A DNA stretch of 24,597 bases from Bacillota bacterium (lineage in GTDB: Bacteria > Bacillota > Clostridia > Christensenellales > SZUA-584), in assembly GCA_023408075.1 (NCBI GenBank), contig JAEYKW010000044.1:1-24597 (forward strand), written 5' to 3'. Both the position numbers and the translations under genes were made by a program. Every line of letters starts with the position of its first letter. Positions within the stretch are counted from its first letter, which is position 1. Positions 1 to 5,406 of the stretch are shown here, piece after piece. The notes below the pieces were generated by a model. That model was not told where the DNA came from. It ran no database searches and saw nothing but the letters and a program-made list of their open reading frames with translations.

Positions 1-373
1 TCGATAACGGTTTGTTTGTGACCGGAGCCGCAGAGGATACGGGGGAGGATGCACTTGTATCGGAATCAAGCTTTTTAACGGGCTGCGGCTGATAGCCATA
101 ATTCACTTTGTTGGCAGGCTCGGCGGAAGTTATGTCTGTTTGTGCTTGCGGTATGGCAGTGGTTTCACTTTGCACCTGCGCGGGAGCCGTGAACACGTGG
201 AATCCGCTTTCCACCGTGACGGGCAGCATGAGCCGCGCAATCAGCACAAGCCAGACGGCATAGTGCAGCCATGGCGACATGCGGCGCTTGAACACGGTTT
301 TGAGCAGCATTGTGATGATCACGATCACACCCGAGTAGATTGTGATTTCGAGCAGTGTGTTGAGTATAGCCAT
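1..373 (-). CDS. BlaR1-like M56 antirepressor, N-terminal part (cut by window edge)
   Basis: Only the first ~124 codons are visible; the gene runs off the left edge. It begins with a hydrophobic helix (about residues 5-23), a short basic stretch (KRR), the segment SPWLHYAVWLVLIARLMLP as a second helix, and then a Ser/Thr/Ala/Pro/Gln-rich outer linker. A helix pair with an HYAVW-like motif right behind a BlaI-type repressor is typical of BlaR1/MecR1 membrane sensors with an M56 metallopeptidase domain. The zinc site and any sensor domain would lie outside the window. The start ATG is 2 bases after the repressor stop codon, and its SD (GGAGG) lies in the end of the repressor gene, so the two are likely translationally coupled. 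The sensed ligand cannot be told; no beta-lactamase gene is visible here. Confidence 0.75.
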   Translation of the reverse strand, partial: MAILNTLLEITIYSGVIVIITMLLKTVFKRRMSPWLHYAVWLVLIARLMLPVTVESGFHVFTAPAQVQSETTAIPQAQTDITSAEPANKVNYGYQPQPVKKLDSDTSASSPVSSAAPVTNKPLS

Positions 374-375
374 GT

Positions 376-756
376 CTATTCCTCCTGCCCGCTGCCGAGC
401 TGCGCGATGAGCGTGAGAAGTTCGTCTCGTTCTTTCTCGGTTAAACCGCTTTTTTTAATCATGCTCGCAAGCAGCAGCCGTGTGCTGTCTTCCGTCAGCT
501 TGGACAGAATAGAGCTGCTTTCGCTGTCAATGCAGTCTTCGCGCTTCACGAGCGGCGAGTAGCAGCGGTTCCCGCTGATATTCGTAAACCCGATCAGCCC
601 TTTATCCGTCATGCGCTTTAAGTATGTCAGATAGCTGCTTTTGTTCCAGTCAACCGCGCTCGCGGTAACGTCCATGATCTGTGACAGGAACAGCGGGCCC
701 TTTTGCCAGAGCGCCTCCATCAGCACCCATTCCTGCCTTGATAACGCTTCTTTCAT
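376..756 (-). CDS. blaI: BlaI/MecI/CopY-family transcriptional repressor
   Basis: The 126-residue length is normal for the family. The N-terminal half is a winged helix: LSRQEWVLMEALWQKGPLFL, then a helix-turn-helix around NKSSYLTYLKRMTDKGLIGF (about residues 38-57), and a wing ending in NRCYSPLV. The C-terminal part (about 75-120) would be the dimerisation region and the segment cleaved by the partner BlaR1-type peptidase. In this family the dimer holds the operon silent until the sensor protease is activated by a cell-wall drug or other signal. SD GGAGGG precedes the ATG. The promoter upstream carries a 6+6 bp inverted repeat over its -10 box, which fits autoregulation. The family assignment is firm; the regulated targets beyond this operon are unknown. 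Confidence 0.88.
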   Translation of the reverse strand: MKEALSRQEWVLMEALWQKGPLFLSQIMDVTASAVDWNKSSYLTYLKRMTDKGLIGFTNISGNRCYSPLVKREDCIDSESSSILSKLTEDSTRLLLASMIKKSGLTEKERDELLTLIAQLGSGQEE

Positions 757-797
757 AACACCCTCCTTGAATCAAAGGAAGAACTGTTTGACCTAAC

Positions 798-833
798 GTC
801 TACAATGGTAGACTACATACAATAAAATGTCAA
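798..833 (-). promoter_or_regulatory. blaI promoter with overlapping BlaI-type operator
   Basis: On the minus strand TTGACA (833-828) stands 17 bases before TACCAT (810-805), a sigma-A type promoter reading into blaI. A perfect inverted repeat, GTCTAC-AATG-GTAGAC (798-813), covers the -10 box and the predicted start site. BlaI/MecI/CopY proteins bind dyads built on TAC(A)/(T)GTA, so this is the expected autoregulatory operator. Confidence 0.72.
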
Positions 834-920
834 CATTTTTCGTGAGGAATAAAGAAAATATGAGAAATGCAGAAAAACAGTGTTATGATCTGCAAAGATG
901 CCGGCGTATTTCGGGGCAAC

Positions 921-943
921 AAAAAAGGCTCTCATACGGAGCC
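921..943 (-). terminator. Intrinsic terminator of the DUF4177-like gene
   Basis: Read on the minus strand, a 5-bp GGCTC/GAGCC stem (927-931 with 939-943) with a 7-base loop is followed at once by six T (926-921). It lies 22 bases past the stop codon of the small gene at 966-1232. Confidence 0.7.
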
Positions 944-965
944 GAAAAGATTGTCATGGAAAGAA

Positions 966-1232
966 TCAAACGGATTCGTCGTCAACCGGCCGTTTAAATG
1001 AGAACAAAATCTGATTCGGCACAATACTGCCCGAAGACGAAGCCGCCGGAATCTGGCATATCAACTGCCAGCCCTTGGTCCCCATATCCTGAATATAATC
1101 AAGAGGGGTCACTCCGATGATATTCTCATGGGTTAAATTTTGTTTGTTGTCGATTACGTATAGATTGGTTTTAGAATAATCAGCCTTGGCATACGCACCA
1201 CAACAAACCATGTTGTACTCCCAATGACTCAT
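966..1232 (-). CDS. Small DUF4177-like protein of unknown function
   Basis: The product has 88 residues. The pattern, an N-terminal strand (SHWEYNMVCC), a middle helix with PLDYIQDMGTKGWQLICQIP, and a closing strand ILFSFKRP, resembles the small DUF4177 family, in which a Trp-Glu-Tyr opening and a G-x-x-GW-x-L motif are conserved. The ATG at 1232 is preferred over an in-frame GTG three codons upstream, because AGGTGA lies 5 bases before the ATG and would overlap the GTG. There is no signal peptide, so the protein is probably cytoplasmic. It is a single-gene unit with its own promoter and terminator. Function is unknown and the family match is by pattern only. Confidence 0.7.
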   Translation of the reverse strand: MSHWEYNMVCCGAYAKADYSKTNLYVIDNKQNLTHENIIGVTPLDYIQDMGTKGWQLICQIPAASSSGSIVPNQILFSFKRPVDDESV

Positions 1233-1265
1233 TGCTATCACCTGATTCTATTATAATCTTTGGTT

Positions 1266-1294
1266 ATTATACTATATTTATCGTATTTTTACAA
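1266..1294 (-). promoter_or_regulatory. Sigma-A promoter of the DUF4177-like gene
   Basis: On the minus strand TTGTAA (1294-1289) and a perfect TATAAT (1271-1266) are separated by 17 bases. The predicted start is near 1259, giving a leader of about 27 bases before the ATG at 1232. Confidence 0.65.
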
Positions 1295-1347
1295 CGAATT
1301 ATTAGTCTGAACGCAATACCTGACGAATGACTGACAGGCATCTGTGC

Positions 1348-1376
1348 AAAAAAGCCGACTGTTGGCAAGTCGGCTT
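1348..1376 (-). terminator. Intrinsic terminator of the metzincin-lipoprotein operon
   Basis: On the minus strand a perfect 9-bp stem, AAGCCGACT/AGTCGGCTT (1352-1360 with 1368-1376, 7-base loop), is followed by a T-run. It lies about 80 bases past the lipoprotein stop codon and is the only good terminator in the gap 1233-1458. Confidence 0.75.
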
Positions 1377-1458
1377 CAGGCTAAACATTTGTGCGATATA
1401 ATATCAATATCGTTTTTGCGCGCATCCGACTGAACGGTTTCTGAACAAAGGACGCAAC

Positions 1459-2124
1459 TTAATCAAAATACTTTTCAGCCACTTCGCTGTAGATCGGAAC
1501 TAAATTATGGAGGGTCTCGCTACCGTAAACATCAAGATCTGACTGCTTTATCTGCCCGGTTTTGGCCTTTTCCTTTATGTCATCAGAGGGTATTGCAAAC
1601 ATGCCTTCGTAATCGCAGACCGGCCAGTAGCCCTTTAAATGATCATCGTATTTCAAAAATAATAGGTATGTTTTGTTTTTAATTGCCGGTTTCAGCGAAG
1701 TACTGCTGATTAATTGCTTTTTGCCGTCCCCAAACGTCCAAATATAGTATTCTTGAAATAAAACCAGGTTGTCTCCAGCTTTCACATCGCCTTTATATAC
1801 TTTTGTGACGTTGACTTCCCAATTTGTATAGCCGTAATCGGGTATGTCTTTTTTAAATCCATAATCGTATGACGTGTGAACGTCCTGTCCGAGATTTTTA
1901 CCTGTGATTGCTTCAACGATAATTGTAGAATCGTCTTCCACCTGCTGCAGGTTATCGAATATTGTTCTGTCAGTGGCCACGTTGACGATTTCAATATCAG
2001 AGGGGATATCAACACCATCTGCGGCTGTACTTGCGGACGGTGCGGTGGAGGTATCGGCTTCTTTGCACGAAACGGCTATCAAAATAAGCAACAGACAAAT
2101 AAAGATCAAAAATAATTTTTTCAT
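1459..2124 (-). CDS. Putative lipoprotein, second gene of a secreted-protease operon
   Basis: The 221-residue product starts with a lipoprotein signal peptide: MKK, a hydrophobic core, and the lipobox AVSC with Cys20 as the lipidated residue. A low-complexity Ser/Thr/Ala linker (about 24-36) follows, as often seen between the lipid anchor and a folded outer domain. The rest (about 40-221) has strand-rich segments such as YGYTNWEVNVTKVYKGDV and AIKNKTYLLFLKY, which look like a beta domain; I do not recognise the family. The start at 2124 is chosen because AAGGAG lies 9 bases upstream; the longer reading frame (to 2151) places Met-Thr-Thr-Arg before the signal peptide and has no good SD. It is 37 bases downstream of the metzincin gene, so co-transcription is likely. 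A partner, substrate or inhibitor role for that protease is only a guess. Confidence 0.75.
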   Translation of the reverse strand: MKKLFLIFICLLLILIAVSCKEADTSTAPSASTAADGVDIPSDIEIVNVATDRTIFDNLQQVEDDSTIIVEAITGKNLGQDVHTSYDYGFKKDIPDYGYTNWEVNVTKVYKGDVKAGDNLVLFQEYYIWTFGDGKKQLISSTSLKPAIKNKTYLLFLKYDDHLKGYWPVCDYEGMFAIPSDDIKEKAKTGQIKQSDLDVYGSETLHNLVPIYSEVAEKYFD

Positions 2125-2161
2125 TTCATTACACTCCTTTCGCGTAGTCAATAATTAATCT

Positions 2162-2791
2162 TCAAGTGCCCCATTTTGTTATGATATTGTCCCTGTCATC
2201 TGAGGTTATTGTTTCGGAAATGGTCGAACCATTTGGGGCCCCTTGGTGCATGACAGAACTAAAATATAAGTTGGACGGATGCTTGAGAAGGAAAACATGG
2301 CCAATTTCATGCCGTATCACCTTGGCTAAATAAGCAGAACTGAATGATCCACCGACGTTGAAGGCACTTGAGTTGGAGTTCAGGCTTATCCGGCATTTGT
2401 AAATTGAGGATGAATCCATGGGGAAGGTGTCATTAATTTGGGTTCCGCTTGAAGTGAAATAAAATGTCTCGCCCTGGGTATAAGGTGACATAGATGCTGT
2501 ATTGATGGTGAAATAATCTGGATACGATGATTCAGAAGCAGGGTATTGGGCAACAGCAGACACTTGGCCTTCATAGCTCCCATTCCAATCGAATGCAACC
2601 GAAAACGGACTTGAACCGTAAGCTGATATTGCAGAATAGTGTACGTAGAAAGAAAGATTCGTTGGCTTGATGGGGGCGGAAGTTACATAATTCCCCGACC
2701 CATAGTACCAATTTCCTGTAGCAAGGGCGTTTATGGGCAATAGTGTAATCAGTATTACCAGAAACAAAGTCAAACATTTAATTCTTCTCAT
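2162..2791 (-). CDS. Secreted metzincin/matrixin-like metalloprotease
   Basis: The 209-residue product has a Sec signal peptide (basic MRRIK, hydrophobic core, likely cleavage after Ala-Leu-Ala, about residue 24). The catalytic region is near the C-terminus: HEIGHVFLLKH (His161, Glu162, His165, His171) gives the zinc ligands and general base, and SVMHQG (Met181) is a plausible Met-turn 10 residues later. Spacing and total size fit small bacterial matrixin-like proteases without a long pro-domain. One oddity is that the Gly expected in HExxHxxGxxH is Leu168. GAGGTG lies 11 bases before the ATG. The first gene of a pair with the lipoprotein at 1459-2124. Protease class is well supported; substrate is unknown. 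Confidence 0.8.
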   Translation of the reverse strand: MRRIKCLTLFLVILITLLPINALATGNWYYGSGNYVTSAPIKPTNLSFYVHYSAISAYGSSPFSVAFDWNGSYEGQVSAVAQYPASESSYPDYFTINTASMSPYTQGETFYFTSSGTQINDTFPMDSSSIYKCRISLNSNSSAFNVGGSFSSAYLAKVIRHEIGHVFLLKHPSNLYFSSVMHQGAPNGSTISETITSDDRDNIITKWGT

Positions 2792-2831
2792 TTGCTCAAA
2801 TTCACCTCTTTTTTACTTTATTAACGCGACA

Positions 2832-2860
2832 CCTATAAAAGGATATAACATTAAAGTAAA
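2832..2860 (-). promoter_or_regulatory. Possible promoter of the metzincin-lipoprotein operon
   Basis: On the minus strand TTTACT (2860-2855) and TATAGG (2837-2832) are 17 bases apart, each matching 4 of 6 consensus bases. It is the best-placed candidate, about 40 bases before the ATG, in very AT-rich DNA where chance matches are common. Confidence 0.35.
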
Positions 2861-3101
2861 TATATAACATAAATGATAATATATCAACAAATAAAGTAAA
2901 AAATAATTAAAAATAAAATATATGCCACCATAATACTGTAATACTGTTTCTGCGGCGACATATTCGGAATGTATTCCCGGAAGAAAAGTTGTGATTTTGT
3001 GAATGGCTGCCGTGCTGTGGCGAAGATGCTGGTGACAATATATTGTCCGCTGCCCCGTCGGCAGCGTCTAACCGGCAGTTCGGCATAGCCTCTATTCATT
3101 C
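2861..3101. other. Non-coding gap between divergent units, with two small palindromes
   Basis: No convincing gene is seen. The left half (to about 2940) is extremely AT-rich. The right half is ordinary in composition and holds a perfect 14-bp palindrome, GACAATATATTGTC (3034-3047), directly followed by a 6-bp hairpin GCTGCC/GGCAGC (3049-3065). Neither has a T-run. They may be a regulatory site or the remains of a mobile element; the sequence does not decide. Confidence 0.4.
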
Positions 3102-3129
3102 ACCCCTCATAAAAAAGACGCATATGATA
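3102..3129 (+). promoter_or_regulatory. Sigma-K-like sporulation promoter of dpaAB
   Basis: The -10 region CATATGATA (3121-3129) matches the sigma-K consensus CATAnnnTA exactly. ACC at 3102-3104 sits 16 bases upstream as the -35 element (consensus mACm). The predicted start is near 3136, 24 bases before dpaA. In Bacillus the homologous spoVF operon is transcribed by sigma-K in the mother cell, so promoter type and gene function agree. Confidence 0.65.
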
Positions 3130-3159
3130 ACGTATGTTCAACGGTAAAGGGGTTTCGCT

Positions 3160-3993
3160 ATGAAACGCATACTGATTATCGGCGGAGACAAACGCCAGCT
3201 TGCGCTGGCGGATATGCTCAAGGAGAGAGGGCATATTGCGGGCCTTCAGGGCTTTGAAAAGCTCGGAGCTGCGGATGAGGATATGGCCGCTCCGGACTAC
3301 ATATTCCTGCCTGTGCCGTACCGCAACCCGGACGGCAGCATCAAAGCGCCGTATGCCGATGCCCCGCTTGAGCTTGCGTCCATTGTCCGGCGCTATCCAA
3401 ACAGCGTGTATGTGCTGGGCCGGTGCGACGATGACGCAAGAGCCGTGATGGACGGACATGTCAGGTACATGGATCTCAATGACGACGAAGCCTTTTTAAT
3501 ACGGAACGCCCTGCTGACGGCTCAGGCGGCTGTCTGTGCGTATGCGAAATATTCGGAAACGGCGCTTTGCGACACAAAATGCATGGTGGCGGGCTATGGC
3601 CGCATATCAAAATTCCTGTGCCGATTGCTCAAAGCGCACGGGGCGAAGGTCGCAGCGGCCGCGCGCAAAGCGCGAGACTTGGAGCTTATCGGGGACGAAG
3701 GCTTAAGCGCGGTGCGCATAGACGACTTGAAGGAGTCGCTGCCGTGGGCGGATGTGATATTCAATACGGTGCCCGTTCATATTTTCGGTGAGAACGAGCT
3801 GCTCGCCATCCGGCGGAACGTTCAGGTGATTGAGCTCGCGTCGCCGCCGTACGGCATGGACTTAAAGCTGGCCGAAAAATGCATGGTCAATGTACGCGTA
3901 GAGCCGAGCCTGCCGGGGCTCTACTTTCCCGCTTCCGCAGCCAAAGCGATGCTGCACAGCTTTGAAAGAGAGGAACTGAAACAATGGAACTGA
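3160..3993 (+). CDS. dpaA: Dipicolinate synthase subunit A
   Basis: The product of 277 residues matches SpoVFA/DpaA in length and layout. It opens with a nucleotide-binding-like segment (ILIIGGDKRQLALADML, residues 4-20) and has a second Rossmann fold in the middle (CMVAGYGRISKFLCRLLKAH, residues 141-160), followed by ADVIFNTVPVHIF and a closing MLHSFEREE. DpaA and DpaB oxidise dihydrodipicolinate from the lysine pathway to dipicolinic acid in the mother cell; dipicolinate is then packed into the spore core with calcium and gives heat resistance. SD AAAGGGG lies 7 bases before the ATG. It overlaps dpaB by 10 bases. The asd-dapG-dapA genes that follow it in B. subtilis are absent here. Confidence 0.93.
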   Translation: MKRILIIGGDKRQLALADMLKERGHIAGLQGFEKLGAADEDMAAPDYIFLPVPYRNPDGSIKAPYADAPLELASIVRRYPNSVYVLGRCDDDARAVMDGHVRYMDLNDDEAFLIRNALLTAQAAVCAYAKYSETALCDTKCMVAGYGRISKFLCRLLKAHGAKVAAAARKARDLELIGDEGLSAVRIDDLKESLPWADVIFNTVPVHIFGENELLAIRRNVQVIELASPPYGMDLKLAEKCMVNVRVEPSLPGLYFPASAAKAMLHSFEREELKQWN

Positions 3994-4571
3994 CCGGAAA
4001 GAGGATAGGATTTGCACTGACCGGCTCGTTTTGTACATACGAGGATATACGCCCTTCGATAAAGGCGCTCGTGGAAAACGGCGCGGAAGTCACACCGATA
4101 CTATCTTATAACGCCGCGAATCTCGATACGCGTTTTATCAAATCAACGGATTTAAAATTATACCTGACGGAAGTCACGGGAAACGAAATTATCGACGACC
4201 TCGTCAAGGCGGAACCAATCGGCCCCAAGAAACTGTTGGATTTGATGATTATCGCGCCGTGCACGGGAAATACGCTTGCGAAGCTCGCTCTCGGGATCAC
4301 CGATACGCCAGTGCTGCTCGCGGCCAAGGCGCACCTTCGAAATCAGTCGCCTGTGCTGATCGCAGTCTCCACAAACGATGCTCTGACCGCAAACGCCAAA
4401 AACCTAGGGCTGCTCTTAAACACGCGCCATATATACTTTGTGCCGTACCGGCAGGACAATTACAAGAAAAAGGAATCGTCCATTGTGGCTGATATGGGTT
4501 TGATACTCGACGCAGCCAAATCGGCGCTCGATGGCGTTCAGCTGCAGCCGGTTATGCTCGATCCAAAGTAA
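3984..4571 (+). CDS. dpaB: Dipicolinate synthase subunit B (flavoprotein family)
   Basis: The 195-residue product fits SpoVFB/DpaB. The N-terminus (GKRIGFALTGSFCTYEDI) and the stretches MIIAPCTGNTLAKLALGITD (about 87-106) and SPVLIAVSTNDAL are typical of the flavoprotein/decarboxylase-like Rossmann fold, in which this subunit belongs; SFC(T/N) and APxTGNT are the conserved loops. It works with DpaA in making dipicolinic acid. The start codon lies inside the end of dpaA (10-base overlap), with GAGAGGAACTG as SD within dpaA, pointing to coupled translation and a matched subunit ratio. No odd residues noted. Confidence 0.93.
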   Translation: MELTGKRIGFALTGSFCTYEDIRPSIKALVENGAEVTPILSYNAANLDTRFIKSTDLKLYLTEVTGNEIIDDLVKAEPIGPKKLLDLMIIAPCTGNTLAKLALGITDTPVLLAAKAHLRNQSPVLIAVSTNDALTANAKNLGLLLNTRHIYFVPYRQDNYKKKESSIVADMGLILDAAKSALDGVQLQPVMLDPK

Positions 4572-4584
4572 CATCAATAATTGT

Positions 4585-4630
4585 GCCCCTTTTTGCGGAT
4601 AATAACGAAAATAACGCTTTGCAAAGGGGC
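4585..4630 (+). promoter_or_regulatory. Inverted repeat that can mask the tepA ribosome binding site
   Basis: GCCCCTTT (4585-4592) is perfectly complementary to AAAGGGGC (4623-4630), with 30 bases between. The right arm contains the whole tepA SD (AAAGGGG, 4623-4629; ATG at 4635). Folding in the mRNA would hide the SD. Whether it acts as a switch is inference. Confidence 0.5.
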
Positions 4631-4634
4631 TGCT

Positions 4635-5312
4635 ATGCAGAATACGAACGAGGATCAGGCGAACAACACAGACAGCAAAAAAGAAGGGGCGGACATCAAA
4701 GAATACGGGACTCAGCTCGCGCAGTCTCCGATCCATGTGGTCAGCATCATCGGGCAAATTGAGGGGCACATGAACCTGCCGCCGCAGAACAAAACGACGA
4801 AATATGAGCATATACTGCCGCAGCTTGTGATGATCGAGCAGGACCCGAATGTGCGCGGCTTTATTTTGCTTGTCAATACGGTCGGCGGCGATGTGGAGGC
4901 AGGCCTTGCGCTTGCCGAAATGATTGCGGGCATGAGCAAGCCGAGCGTGTCGCTCGTGCTCGGCGGCGGACACAGCATCGGCATCACGCTGGCGGTATCC
5001 ACGCGGTATTCGTTTATCTCCCCGTCGGCCAGCATGACGGTTCATCCGATCCGTATGAGCGGCGTGATTATCGGCGTACCCCAAACATTTGATTTCTTTA
5101 ACAAAATGCAAAAACGCATTGTGGATTTTGTCTGCTCCCATTCGAAAATATCCGAGACCAAATACCGCGAGCTCATGACGCTGACGGGCGAGATGGCCAA
5201 CGATGTCGGCACCGTGCTCGTGGGCGATGAAGCGGTGAAGTGCGGCATTATCGACGAGGTCGGGACGTTCGCGGCCGCGTCGGCCAAGATCAGAGAGCTT
5301 GCGGAGCTATAG
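4635..5312 (+). CDS. tepA: ClpP-like protease of the TepA family
   Basis: The product has 225 residues. After a charged, disordered N-terminus (1-25) comes a ClpP/crotonase fold: FILLVNTVGGDVEAGLALAE, then the nucleophile loop GGGHSIG (Ser114), SPSASMTVHPIRM (His137), and GEMANDVG (Asp190) near the end of the fold, giving a plausible Ser-His-Asp triad. TepA is a cytoplasmic serine peptidase linked in Bacillus to protein translocation and spore functions, and is encoded next to spoIIIE, as here. The ATG at 4635 is used rather than the in-frame TTG at 4581, because AAAGGGG lies 5 bases before the ATG and the upstream codons would sit in the inverted repeat. No Clp ATPase partner motif is evident. 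Confidence 0.9.
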   Translation: MQNTNEDQANNTDSKKEGADIKEYGTQLAQSPIHVVSIIGQIEGHMNLPPQNKTTKYEHILPQLVMIEQDPNVRGFILLVNTVGGDVEAGLALAEMIAGMSKPSVSLVLGGGHSIGITLAVSTRYSFISPSASMTVHPIRMSGVIIGVPQTFDFFNKMQKRIVDFVCSHSKISETKYRELMTLTGEMANDVGTVLVGDEAVKCGIIDEVGTFAAASAKIRELAEL

Positions 5313-5359
5313 ACATCTGGATAAATAAGTCTCAAACTTTGCTCATATGCCATAAATGA

Positions 5360-5387
5360 TTGTATATTTCCCTCGGTATGATATAAT
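5360..5387 (+). promoter_or_regulatory. Sigma-A promoter (extended -10) of the FtsK/SpoIIIE gene
   Basis: TTGTAT (5360-5365) and a perfect TATAAT (5382-5387) are 16 bases apart, with a TG one base before the -10 box (extended -10). The start near 5394 would leave a leader of only about 13 bases, beginning at the SD GAGGTG (5395-5400). Confidence 0.6.
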
Positions 5388-5406
5388 GATGACCGAGGTG
5401 AAGTGC

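Noticed and set aside
140..562. 140-codon plus-strand ORF over the blaR1-blaI genes
   Set aside because: It is the antisense shadow of two well-supported genes, with a His/Arg-rich product typical of such shadows.
2884..3099. 71-codon minus-strand ORF before dpaA
   Set aside because: No SD, odd composition that changes from Arg/Gln-rich to hydrophobic along the AT gradient, and no family resemblance; it is likely random.
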